Below are positions 1 to 8,352 of a stretch of 35,462 bases of DNA, piece by piece (position 1 is the stretch's first letter; every line of letters starts with the position of its first letter). Made by a program: the position numbers and the translations under genes. The stretch comes from Candidatus Bathyarchaeota archaeon (lineage in GTDB: Archaea; Thermoproteota; Bathyarchaeia; Bathyarchaeales; Bathycorpusculaceae): assembly GCA_003601605.1 (NCBI GenBank), contig PIXZ01000003.1, positions 5,572 through 41,033 on the forward strand, written 5' to 3'. The notes below the pieces were generated by a model that had not been told where the DNA came from, searched no databases, and was given only the letters and a program-made list of their open reading frames with translations.

Positions 1-1094
1 CCACGTTTCGCTTCTCCAGGATGCGCCGTAAGTTTGAACCCCTTGTAAGTTTTTTCGATTTTTTCCCATTTCAGCAAGGTTTCCCCGATGCTGACGCTTG
101 TTGTTGGAGGTTTTTCATGGAATATTATTGCTTCTTTTCTGAAACGCACGTTCTCGTCTGGGATATAACCTTGCAAGTAAATGTTTATACCTGTTCTTAC
201 GCCGTGAACATGAGACACTATACCATAGACGCCTGGTTCTCCGTAGAAGATGCAGATTTGGTCAGAAAGGTAGTCTATTATTGCTAGGTCATGCTCGGCG
301 ATTATAACTGTTTTTTCCTCTTCTTTTAGGCTTCTTATTGCTTTAGCTACTTCCAGCCTCTGCTTCACGTCCAAATAGCTTGAGGGTTCATCGAAAAGGT
401 ATACGTCGGCTTCTCGCAGCATTGTAGCGGCAACAGCCACCCGTTGCAGTTCGCCTCCGCTTAAAACTTTTAGAGGGCGGTTCCACAAGTGTTTAATGTT
501 AAGTTTTTCAGCGAGTTGGTTAAGGACTTTTCTTTCATTCACTTTTTCTAAAAGTTCTCCAACGTTTCCAGAAACAACCTTTGGAATCTTGTCTACATAC
601 TGTGGTTTATGAGAAATTTTCAGTTTGCCTTCGCTCATCTTCTGAAAATAGTCTTGAAGTGTTGAGCCTCTAAAATGCTGAATTATTTCGTTCCAGTCTG
701 GCGGGTTTTCATAGTTTCCAAAGTTTAACTTTAGCTCTCCAGAAAGTATTTTGAGAGTTGTTGTTTTGCCTATGCCATTTTGCCCCAGCAATCCTAAAAC
801 AGTGCCCGGGGAAGGTGTTGGAAGCCTATAAAGTTTGAAAGTGTTTTCGCCAAAACGGTGACTGCAATCTTTTTCCAGCTCGTCTGGAAGATTAACTATG
901 GATATGGCTTGAAAGGGACATTTCTTTACGCATATTCCACATCCAGTGCATAAGGATTCTACAATTATGGGGTTATCGTTTTCAAAGCGTATGGCTTCTA
1001 CGTGGCTTCGCACCATAGGACAAAAACGATAACATAGCCTACCACAACGTTTAGGTTTACACCTATCAGAGTCTAACACTGCAACTCTAGTCAT
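1..1094 (-). CDS. ABCE1 / RNase L inhibitor-like ribosome recycling ATPase (partial, C-terminus beyond window edge)
   Basis: Reverse-strand translation from ATG at 1094: MTRVAVLDSDRCKPKRCGRLCYRFCPMVRSHVEAIRF...CTGCGICVKKCPFQAISIVNLP...GLLGQNGIGKTTTLKILSG...LSGGELQRVAVAATMLREADVYLFDEPSSYLDVKQRL. Has a 4Fe-4S ferredoxin-like N-terminus, Walker A, ABC signature and Walker B typical of ABCE1. Not in ORF track because it is open at the edge. Confidence 0.97.
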   Translation of the reverse strand, partial: MTRVAVLDSDRCKPKRCGRLCYRFCPMVRSHVEAIRFENDNPIIVESLCTGCGICVKKCPFQAISIVNLPDELEKDCSHRFGENTFKLYRLPTPSPGTVLGLLGQNGIGKTTTLKILSGELKLNFGNYENPPDWNEIIQHFRGSTLQDYFQKMSEGKLKISHKPQYVDKIPKVVSGNVGELLEKVNERKVLNQLAEKLNIKHLWNRPLKVLSGGELQRVAVAATMLREADVYLFDEPSSYLDVKQRLEVAKAIRSLKEEEKTVIIAEHDLAIIDYLSDQICIFYGEPGVYGIVSHVHGVRTGINIYLQGYIPDENVRFRKEAIIFHEKPPTTSVSIGETLLKWEKIEKTYKGFKLTAHPGEAKR

Positions 1095-1208
1095 TGCTGT
1101 TTCGAAAATAAATGCATAAAAGTTGATTATAAACATGAGCCTCTAAAACAAGAACAGCAAAACGTGAAAATATAAAAATGCAGAAGAGCTTGCTGAACTA
1201 GCTGGTCT

Positions 1209-1280
1209 TTACCACTCTTCCTCTTCCCATTCTTCATCCTCTTCCCATTCTTCTTCCCATTCCTCTTCCTCTGGCACCAC
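1209..1280 (-). CDS. putative 23-aa acidic/Trp-periodic microprotein (MVPEEEEWEEEWEEDEEWEEEEW)
   Basis: GTG start at 1280 preceded by strong SD (aaagggaGGtg, about 6 nt spacing), in-frame TAA at 1209-1211; TATA-like TTTAAAAT upstream on the minus strand. Low-complexity but regular EEEEW/EEEW/EEDEEW/EEEEW pattern. Confidence 0.55.
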   Translation of the reverse strand: MVPEEEEWEEEWEEDEEWEEEEW

Positions 1281-1397
1281 ATTCACCTCCCTTTACTCTT
1301 GTTAAGGGGATGCATGCTAGGCTAAGCCTTATTTTAAACGTTTTTATTCGGCAGCTGTCGAGAGTGTAAACCATAGAACAAACACGCAAACATTGTT

Positions 1398-2369
1398 TTA
1401 GTCGCTTTCTTTCACTATCTTCGCGGTTAGAGAGGCTGTAGGCTCTGGTTTCTTCGGCGTAAGATAAGCCCAGCATAAATTAGGTGAGTTATGAGCAGCT
1501 CCAATCCGCCCATGAATGTCCACGGCAATTAAACCCATAGAATTGTAAACATCATTAATCCTCTTGTTAACAAGCTTTATCGCTTGCTCTACTGCTTCTT
1601 GAGCTGTTCTCCCGCTTTCCATAAGATTGCACACGGTTTTTGCCAAAACAAGCCGAATAGCTATTTCACCTACACCAGTGGCTGAGCAAGCGCCAGACTG
1701 ATTATCAGCGTAGGTTCCGCATCCAATTAACGGCGAATCCCCGATTCTTCCAGGAATTTTTAGTGGAAATCCTCCCGTGGAGGTTGCAGCTGCAACATTT
1801 CCATTTTTGTCCAAGGCAACTGCGCCAACAGTTTCAAGTTCAAAAAATTCCTGATGCTCTTTAACCAAACTGGCTAGTTTTGGCAGTTCAAACTTTCCTT
1901 CAAGTAAAAGTTTCTTTTGCCTCTCATAATATTTTAGTCTAAGCTCTGTTAGGGGCTGCCTCCTTTCCAAGTTAAACATTTTAGCAAGCTTTTCAGCTCC
2001 TTCACCTACTACAAAAACGTGGTCGGTTTTTTCCATGACTATTCTAGCCAAGCGAACAGGATTCTTAATATCTTTCAGCAGTCCAGTAGCACCCGCTTTC
2101 AACGTTTTTCCATCCATGATTGAGGCTTCCATCTCCACGCCTTTCTCTATGTTTAAACTTGAGCCATAACCAGCATTAAATGCCCCTTCATCCTCCATAA
2201 CAGCCACAGCCTCCATAACAGCGTCAACAGCCGCCCCACCGTTTTTTAAAATTTCAAAACCAACTTTTGCAGCTTCTTTAACACCTTCCAAACCAGGCTG
2301 GCTACGTTCCGGATGCCAAGTGCCAGCGCCACCGTGAACAACTATCACCGGCTTTTGAACTTTCAACAA
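1398..2369 (-). CDS. isoaspartyl peptidase / L-asparaginase (Ntn-hydrolase, type 2 asparaginase family)
   Basis: HGGAGTW motif at N-terminus; DKNGNVAAATSTGGFPLKIPGRIGDSPLIGCGTYAD contains the autoprocessing Thr region (GTVGAVALD-like / ATSTGG) typical of the family. Confidence 0.93.
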   Translation of the reverse strand: MLKVQKPVIVVHGGAGTWHPERSQPGLEGVKEAAKVGFEILKNGGAAVDAVMEAVAVMEDEGAFNAGYGSSLNIEKGVEMEASIMDGKTLKAGATGLLKDIKNPVRLARIVMEKTDHVFVVGEGAEKLAKMFNLERRQPLTELRLKYYERQKKLLLEGKFELPKLASLVKEHQEFFELETVGAVALDKNGNVAAATSTGGFPLKIPGRIGDSPLIGCGTYADNQSGACSATGVGEIAIRLVLAKTVCNLMESGRTAQEAVEQAIKLVNKRINDVYNSMGLIAVDIHGRIGAAHNSPNLCWAYLTPKKPEPTASLTAKIVKESD

Positions 2370-2517
2370 AGCCTTTGCACCCCCTATCTTAAGCCTAGAT
2401 TATTGAGCTTATAACAACAATAAATTTAAGCCTACTGCTTTAACAAATCAAAAGGGATAAATCCTCGTAGCCGAATTAATTTCAATGTTTACACCACTTT
2501 CTTAAAGACGCGTCTCT

Positions 2518-2967
2518 TCAGTTATATTTCAGCCTTGTCTGTTCATTTGTTAACACATACTTGATTTTTTCCTTCCACTCTGGTGAATCCCATGTTCCCA
2601 AGGCTTGATGAGTAATATGATAGCTTTGGGGAATCGGATGAGTGCCTATAACCACATCCACGCCATACTTCTGTTTGATAAACTCGCGGAAATAATCTAC
2701 GTATGGGCATGGAGGATAACCCACAACCATGCCAGTTGCTAAATGGACAACTTCCACACCGTTTTTCTTCATTTCTCCGATGCAGTATTCTATATTTCCA
2801 CCTGGACATCCACCACAAGTGGCGTATCCAACAAGCTCCACTTCCTGATTTTTGTAAATACTGAATGCCCCCTCCCTGTTTTTAAGAGACCTTAAACATT
2901 TTCCTCCAGCACAGTTACGGTAACGGTCGCAAATGATTATTCCTATTTTTCTCGGTTGCTTAGACAT
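2518..2967 (-). CDS. CGGC domain-containing protein
   Basis: Cys-rich ...CDRYRNCAGGKCLRSL...GYATCGGCPGGNIEYC...; CGGCPG motif of the CGGC family. Confidence 0.85.
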   Translation of the reverse strand: MSKQPRKIGIIICDRYRNCAGGKCLRSLKNREGAFSIYKNQEVELVGYATCGGCPGGNIEYCIGEMKKNGVEVVHLATGMVVGYPPCPYVDYFREFIKQKYGVDVVIGTHPIPQSYHITHQALGTWDSPEWKEKIKYVLTNEQTRLKYN

Positions 2968-3106
2968 CTGAAATCACCGTTCTCCCTAATCATTTAACCA
3001 TGTATTTATCGTTTAGCATTGGATTTTCTGAATAAAAGTATGCATTGACGGTTTATTGCGCGCGCATAAAGGTTAGTTCCTTAACCTTAACAAAAAAGCA
3101 CTAAAA

Positions 3107-3130
3107 CCCACCTACCCCTCCCCACCCCCC
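3107..3130 (-). other. putative G-quadruplex motif (G-rich on minus strand)
   Basis: Minus strand reads GGGGGGTGGGGAGGGGTAGGTGGG: at least four G-runs of 3 or more with loops of 1-5 nt. Confidence 0.6.
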
Positions 3131-3190
3131 TGCAACCACAACCCTCAACAACACCAAAACCCTTAAAACCCAAATAAGCCATTAACAACA

Positions 3191-3262
3191 CGGGAATGAT
3201 GTGAGGCGACGGCTAGGAGCCTTACAAAGCTGTGAAAAAGCCACTAACCTGCACTGACCTCT
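3191..3262 (+). ncRNA. candidate small structured RNA, possibly C/D box-like
   Basis: AUGAUGU (C-box-like, one mismatch to RUGAUGA) at 3196-3202 and CUGA (D box) at 3254-3257, 62 nt apart; AT-rich TATA-like stretch about 25-30 nt upstream. Internal hairpins GGCUaggAGCC and GCUgugaaaaAGC. No convincing C'/D' pair. Confidence 0.3.
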
Positions 3263-3344
3263 TAAAATCTCTCTATACTATAATTTTATATGAGGCTTTT
3301 GCCGAAACATTAATTCTGCTTATAAAGCGAAAAGGTGTTTACTC

Positions 3345-3869
3345 ATGATTAGAGATTTTAATCTTTTAGCCACAACCTCCCGTGGAAACGAAGACGAAGC
3401 ATGCTCAGAACTATGGTATTTACTCGGCGAAATAGGCGACTCGGCGCCAACAATAGAAAAGACGGGAGTAGCTGGCTTAATCGCCGCCAAAACCGCCTTT
3501 AACCCTTTCGAAGTTATAGAAAAACTTCGCAAAATTTTACATGAACGCCCCTACGAATTCCGCTATACACTCAGGATAATTCCCATCGAACGTGTTGTCC
3601 GCACAGACTTAAAAGAAATTCAGCGCGTGGCAACCGAGCTTAGTTCGAAAATAAAAGAAAATGAAACTTTCCGCGTGACAGTCGAAAAAAGGTTTACAGA
3701 AATTTCCACACGCGATATAATCGAGACAGCCGCATCCAACATTGAAAGAAAAGTAGACTTAAACAAACCTGACAAAATCCTTCTCATAGAAGTCATCGGG
3801 GGATTAACTGGCATTTCCGTAATAAAACCCGACGAAATCTTAGCTGTAGTTAAAGAGAAAATCCTATAA
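3345..3869 (+). CDS. THUMP domain-containing RNA-binding protein (Tan1-like)
   Basis: N-terminal MIRDFNLLATTSRGNEDEACSELWYLLGEIGD and THUMP-type ...FRVTVEKRFTEISTRDIIETAASNIERKVDLNKPDKILLIEVIGGLTGISVIKPDEIL. Confidence 0.85.
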   Translation: MIRDFNLLATTSRGNEDEACSELWYLLGEIGDSAPTIEKTGVAGLIAAKTAFNPFEVIEKLRKILHERPYEFRYTLRIIPIERVVRTDLKEIQRVATELSSKIKENETFRVTVEKRFTEISTRDIIETAASNIERKVDLNKPDKILLIEVIGGLTGISVIKPDEILAVVKEKIL

Positions 3870-3871
3870 TT

Positions 3872-4438
3872 CTAACGTTCAGTCGCCAACAAAGCAACCC
3901 TTTCAATAACAAGGTCTACCAAGGCTTTTTCAAAATCACCCTTCTTCATAACAGTGTCAATTTCAATTTCCGAAATCTGAAAAGTCTTTTGAACAACATC
4001 TGTTTTACCATTCCACAATTCAAGAACCGTATCATCCTGTTCACCGTCAATTTGTTCTGAAATCATGGTTAAAGCAGATTCTACATCTTTAGAATCATCT
4101 CCAACAACAACTACCGCCATATTCTTAGTTCCATCTTTAACGCCCATCATTTCCAGAGCCCTGCTAATTTGACGCTGTGCAGAGGCATAAAGCATAATCT
4201 CCATACCTAAACTTTTAGAAATATTCTCCCGATTCTTGAAAGTTTTCAAAGCATTTAAAACGGCAAAGTAAAGATGCTGCCAAGTAGCCACAAATTTCGC
4301 ATCAAAAAATTGGACATCAACATTTACCGCCTTTTTTTCCTTAACTCTTTTCAAGAAATTGTCTGCGTTTCCAATTTTAACGTTTCGAAAACCAGTTATC
4401 GCAACGTATTTCTTAAACTCTTCAATATACTTTAGCAA
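3872..4438 (-). CDS. KEOPS complex subunit Cgi121-like
   Basis: Features of Cgi121 family: VQFFDAKFVATWQHLYFAVLNAL..., MEIMLYASAQRQISRALEMMGVKDGTKNMAVVVVGD. Confidence 0.85.
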   Translation of the reverse strand: MLKYIEEFKKYVAITGFRNVKIGNADNFLKRVKEKKAVNVDVQFFDAKFVATWQHLYFAVLNALKTFKNRENISKSLGMEIMLYASAQRQISRALEMMGVKDGTKNMAVVVVGDDSKDVESALTMISEQIDGEQDDTVLELWNGKTDVVQKTFQISEIEIDTVMKKGDFEKALVDLVIERVALLATER

Positions 4439-5034
4439 CTCTCTTCCTCGAGAACTTCCTTCAAAAACCTTTCAACAAGCTTTTCAGACAAACCAGCTTT
4501 CACAAGCTTGCCAATCTCTTTTTGCACAGAAAAACCTTTTTCTTTGCATTTTTTAACAAGTTTCTTAACAGTTTCCTTTATCTCCCACGGAAAAACCACC
4601 CAGCGGCTTGTCTCCTTAGCATAATAATCGGGTTTTACAACACTCCAAGGCTTATAATAAACTGTAGCAATCTTCACTTCACACGCGCCCTGCTCAACAA
4701 TATGCTCTCGCACCAACCTCAAACTTTTACCAGTATCCGCAACCTCGTCAACAATAAGAACCCTCTTACCAGCCACACTCACCGAAACCGGCTGCGTCAA
4801 AACAGGTTCGCCTTTAGTTTCAGCAACCCCCAAATAAAACTCTGCTCTAACATTAGCAAGGTTAGGATTATCCAACAAGTCAGATAAAACTCTAGCAGGA
4901 GGCCACCCTCCCCTAGAAACACCAACAATCACGTCAGGCTTAAACCCGTCTTGATTAATTTTGTCTGCTAGATGCAGAAGCATTTCGTAAATCGCATCCC
5001 ATGAAGGAGCCTCGAATTCTATTTTAGACTTCAA
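4432..5034 (-). CDS. phosphoribosyltransferase (xanthine/hypoxanthine PRTase-like)
   Basis: PRPP-binding motif RVLIVDEVADTGKSL; GVSRGGWPPARVLSDLL. The 4432..5181 ORF is longer; TTG at 5034 (LKSKIEFEAPSWDAIY) after ggggaaag is the likely start and avoids the overlap with the upstream gene. Confidence 0.88.
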   Translation of the reverse strand: MKSKIEFEAPSWDAIYEMLLHLADKINQDGFKPDVIVGVSRGGWPPARVLSDLLDNPNLANVRAEFYLGVAETKGEPVLTQPVSVSVAGKRVLIVDEVADTGKSLRLVREHIVEQGACEVKIATVYYKPWSVVKPDYYAKETSRWVVFPWEIKETVKKLVKKCKEKGFSVQKEIGKLVKAGLSEKLVERFLKEVLEEESC

Positions 5035-5099
5035 GGGAACTTTCCCCAAATAGTTTGATGTAAAAATAAAAAGGTGAGAAAGTGTATTTAGCGTTTGTA

Positions 5100-6008
5100 C
5101 TAGGAGGCTTTTGGTTTTTTGATGGCATAAACTATTAGACCTATGCCGATGAAAACCCAGCCTAAACCGAATAGCAGCCAACCGTATGCGTTAGTTCTAG
5201 CTGCATCTCCGAGAACATTATAGTAGTTTGCTTGGGCATTGTAGTAGCTCGCTTGAGCGTCTTGATAGTTGCGATTTGAATCTTCCATGGCAGTGCCCCT
5301 TTCATCCCATACAGTTAATGCCTCGTCAAAAAGTGAGTCAGCATTCGCTAAATGTTCTTTAGCCGTTCCAAAAATTCCAGTCGTATAAATTTGTATACCT
5401 TGGCTTAGTTCGAACATTGCTTGCATGAGTAGCACTTGTACCTTGCTTATGTTTGTATAGAAAGGCATAGGGCCTTCTTCGAAGAACATCATGTATTTAG
5501 ACCAGTATATTAAGCAATCAAGATGGTCTTGTGAGAGTACAGCAAAATCCCCGTCAGACCAGAACCAAATAGGCGATAACTCTTCATAGGGGGGCGTGGT
5601 GCTGTTAACATGGTCAATATAAATAACGTAATAATGCAGCCATGATTCTGGGGCTTCTTCAACAGGAGGAGTCATATTGTATACTGTAAATACGCGTGTT
5701 TCATCAGGCATAACTTGTATCGGAGTGTCGAAACTATGGGTGTAGTTTTTGCCCCAGTCAAAGTATATGCGTATTGCTGAAATATTTATTGGATTTGCTC
5801 CATCGTTTGTCCAGCTCATTGAAAGATTCCAGTACGTCCCTTCCAGATACCCAACGATATACTCGTCATAGTAAGGGTCATAGCCTACATAATCTGGCTC
5901 TATCCAACCAAAAGGTGGATGACCGTTAGGAGCCTTTACAGCAGGAGCAAACGCTAGTATTAGCGGAAGTATCAAAAAGCAAGCCATTAAAGCAAATTTT
6001 CTCTTCAT
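5100..6008 (-). CDS. predicted secreted/surface protein, signal peptide plus C-terminal TM anchor, multiple N-X-S/T sequons
   Basis: N-term MKRKFALMACFLILPLILAFAPAVKA; C-term YGWLLFGLGWVFIGIGLIVYAIKKPKAS; sequons NLS, NIS, NYT, NMT, NST, NIS. Confidence 0.8.
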   Translation of the reverse strand: MKRKFALMACFLILPLILAFAPAVKAPNGHPPFGWIEPDYVGYDPYYDEYIVGYLEGTYWNLSMSWTNDGANPINISAIRIYFDWGKNYTHSFDTPIQVMPDETRVFTVYNMTPPVEEAPESWLHYYVIYIDHVNSTTPPYEELSPIWFWSDGDFAVLSQDHLDCLIYWSKYMMFFEEGPMPFYTNISKVQVLLMQAMFELSQGIQIYTTGIFGTAKEHLANADSLFDEALTVWDERGTAMEDSNRNYQDAQASYYNAQANYYNVLGDAARTNAYGWLLFGLGWVFIGIGLIVYAIKKPKAS

Positions 6009-6045
6009 AACTTATTCCTCAACAATTTTAACGTTTTCTCCATGA

Positions 6046-6062
6046 AAAGTATATATATCTTT
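6046..6062. promoter_or_regulatory. candidate bidirectional TATA element
   Basis: AAAGTATATATATCTTT, near-palindromic, lies between divergent genes starting at 6008 (-) and 6088/6097 (+), at suitable distance for both. Confidence 0.55.
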
Positions 6063-6087
6063 TGATGTTTCCACTGAAAGTATACTG

Positions 6088-7014
6088 GTGAAAACTATGG
6101 AAATAATTGAATGTGTACCTAACTTCAGCACCTCTGAGCTAAAGGCGGTTGAACTAATTATTAACGAAGTTAAGAAAACACGCAACGCATTTCTGCTTGA
6201 CTACACTTTTGACGATTATTATAATAGGCTTGTTGTTTCCTTCGTAGGTGACAAAAAATCTGTGGTTGAAGCCGCTTTGAATGCTTCTTTCAAAGCTTTG
6301 GAACTTATTGATATGCGTACACACAAAGGACAGCATCCTCGAATCGGCGCGGTAGACGTTGTTCCCTTTATACCGATAAAAAATGTTACCATCGAAGAAT
6401 GTGTTGAACTGTCAAAGAAGTTCGGTGAAACATTAGCCGAAAAAAGCGGTGTACCAGTTTACCTTTATGGCGAAGCAGCCACAAGTCCTGAACGGCGAGA
6501 CTTGGATTGGATACGTAAGGGAGAATATGAAAAGTTAGCTGAAATGATTATCAAACCCGAGCGCAAGCCAGACTTTGGTCCAGCAGCGTTTAACCCTAAA
6601 TCTGGAGCAACTATCACTGGCGCTCGGAAGCTTATGGCTGGCTTCAACGTTAATTTAGGAACAAACGACTTGAAAATTGCAAAGAAAATTGCTAAAGCGT
6701 TGCATTCTAAGAAAGGCGGCTTTTCCAATGTTAAGGCTATGGCGGCTTTTATTCCTGAGAAAAATATTACGCAGATAGGAATGAGCATAAGCAATTTTGA
6801 AAAGACTCCGCTTTACCGCGTTTTTGAACTGCTTAAAGTTGAATGCGCCCGTTATAACGTGCCAATAGTGGGTTCAGAGTTTTGCGGCATGGCACCCTTA
6901 AAGGCGTTAATTGACATAGCTGCATACTACTTAAAAATTGACAATTTGACAGAAGACCGCGTTTTAGAAATTGCAATTCAAAATGCCATGGAAAAAGGCG
7001 GTAATTTTGAATAA
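6088..7014 (+). CDS. ftcD: glutamate formimidoyltransferase (formiminotransferase)
   Basis: MEIIECVPNFS...DYTFDDYYNRLVVSFVGD...HKGQHPRIGAVDVVPFIPI...YGEAA...RRDLDWIRKGEYE...PDFGP; characteristic of FtcD N-terminal family. ATG at 6097 or GTG at 6088. Confidence 0.95.
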   Translation: MKTMEIIECVPNFSTSELKAVELIINEVKKTRNAFLLDYTFDDYYNRLVVSFVGDKKSVVEAALNASFKALELIDMRTHKGQHPRIGAVDVVPFIPIKNVTIEECVELSKKFGETLAEKSGVPVYLYGEAATSPERRDLDWIRKGEYEKLAEMIIKPERKPDFGPAAFNPKSGATITGARKLMAGFNVNLGTNDLKIAKKIAKALHSKKGGFSNVKAMAAFIPEKNITQIGMSISNFEKTPLYRVFELLKVECARYNVPIVGSEFCGMAPLKALIDIAAYYLKIDNLTEDRVLEIAIQNAMEKGGNFE

Positions 7015-8314
7015 ACCCACCAAAAGAAGAGCCAAAGAAAAAGTTGACTTGCTTATTGTTAATGCCAAGGAGCTTCTAACTCTTGCTGGTACTAACGAAA
7101 AACCACGAATTGGCAAACAAATGCGAGAATTGGGGATAGTTCGTAAGGGAGCTTTAGCCATAAGAGACGGCAGAATAGTTGCTGTTGGGAAAACTTCTGA
7201 AATTACAAGAAAATTTCGTTCAGAAAACCTGATTAGTGCAAGCGGTAAAATTGTTTTACCAGGTTTTGTCGACGCCCATACGCATCTAGTTTTTGCTGGA
7301 TTTCGAGAAAAAGAGTTCCAAATGAGGATTGAAGGCGCCTCTTACATGGAGATTTTAAGCGCTGGAGGCGGGATATTAAAAACAGTTAGAGAAACTCGAA
7401 AGGCGAGCTTTGACAAGCTTGTTGATTTAGCCATTCAAACTTTGGATGTTATGCTTGAGCATGGAACAACAACAGTTGAAGCGAAAAGCGGCTATGGCTT
7501 AGCAACAAAGGATGAGTTAAAAATTTTGGAGGTTATAAGACGGGCAAATCAACTGCACAGCGTGGATGTTGTTCCCACGTTTTTGGGAGCTCATGCTGTT
7601 CCTCCAGAATATAAGAATAATGCTGCAGAATATGTTAATTTGATTGTTGACGAAATGATTCCGCAAGTTGCTGAAAAAGGGTTGGCAGAATTCTGCGATG
7701 TTTTCTGTGAAAGAGGAGTTTTCAATCTAGAGCAAAGTAAGCGCATTTTGGTTGCTGGCAAAAATTACAGGTTGAAACCTAAAATTCACGCGGATGAAAT
7801 GAGCACTTGTGGTGGGGCGGAACTTGCAGCAGAAGTTGGCGCTGTTTCCGCTGACCATTTGCTTTTCGCTTCTATGGAAGGCATCAAAGCTATGGCTGAA
7901 AAATGTGTAGCGGCTGTTTTGCTTCCTGGTGCCGCTTTCAGTCTGATGATGGGAAAATTTGCCGATGCAAGGCTTATGATTAACTGTGGTGTTCCCGTGG
8001 CTTTAGGAACCGATTATAATCCAAGCTGCGTCCTTGAAAACATGCAGCTGGTGATAGCCTTTGCCTGCCATTTTATGCAGTTGACTCCCGCAGAAGCTAT
8101 AACTGCTGCCACAATTAACGCTGCCCACGCCATAGGAAAGGCACATGAAATTGGAAGTTTAGAGGTTGGGAAAAAGGCAGATGTAATAATCTTGAACGCA
8201 CCGAACCATAAATTTCTCGGATACCATTTCGGCGTAAACCTAGTCGACAAAGTCATTAAGAACGGCAGAGTTGTTGTTGATAGGGAAGCCAGACGAATCC
8301 AACTGCCCTTTTAG
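7007..8314 (+). CDS. hutI: imidazolonepropionase
   Basis: Amidohydrolase with PGFVDAHTHLVFAGFREKEF, EAKSGYGL, FLGAHAVPPEY, KIHADEM, GTDYNPS. Probable TTG start at 7007 after ggcgg; ORF extends to 6971. Confidence 0.96.
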   Translation: MNKPTKRRAKEKVDLLIVNAKELLTLAGTNEKPRIGKQMRELGIVRKGALAIRDGRIVAVGKTSEITRKFRSENLISASGKIVLPGFVDAHTHLVFAGFREKEFQMRIEGASYMEILSAGGGILKTVRETRKASFDKLVDLAIQTLDVMLEHGTTTVEAKSGYGLATKDELKILEVIRRANQLHSVDVVPTFLGAHAVPPEYKNNAAEYVNLIVDEMIPQVAEKGLAEFCDVFCERGVFNLEQSKRILVAGKNYRLKPKIHADEMSTCGGAELAAEVGAVSADHLLFASMEGIKAMAEKCVAAVLLPGAAFSLMMGKFADARLMINCGVPVALGTDYNPSCVLENMQLVIAFACHFMQLTPAEAITAATINAAHAIGKAHEIGSLEVGKKADVIILNAPNHKFLGYHFGVNLVDKVIKNGRVVVDREARRIQLPF

Positions 8315-8352
8315 AAAATAAAAATGTGGGAGAAAGCACTTCCTCTAACCTT

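Noticed and set aside
1234-1476. 80-aa minus ORF overlapping asparaginase 3' end and microprotein
   Set aside because: Out of frame with both, Arg-rich random composition, no SD; overlaps the well-supported asparaginase.
2506-2515. Palindrome AGACGCGTCT just downstream of the CGGC gene
   Set aside because: 10 bp with no loop; no U-run; likely chance, not a convincing terminator or operator.
2543-2818. 91-aa minus ORF overlapping CGGC protein in another frame
   Set aside because: Alternative frame of a recognisable gene, no SD support.
3085-3180. A/C-rich tract considered as CRISPR or tandem repeat
   Set aside because: No repeated unit with regular spacing; only compositional bias.
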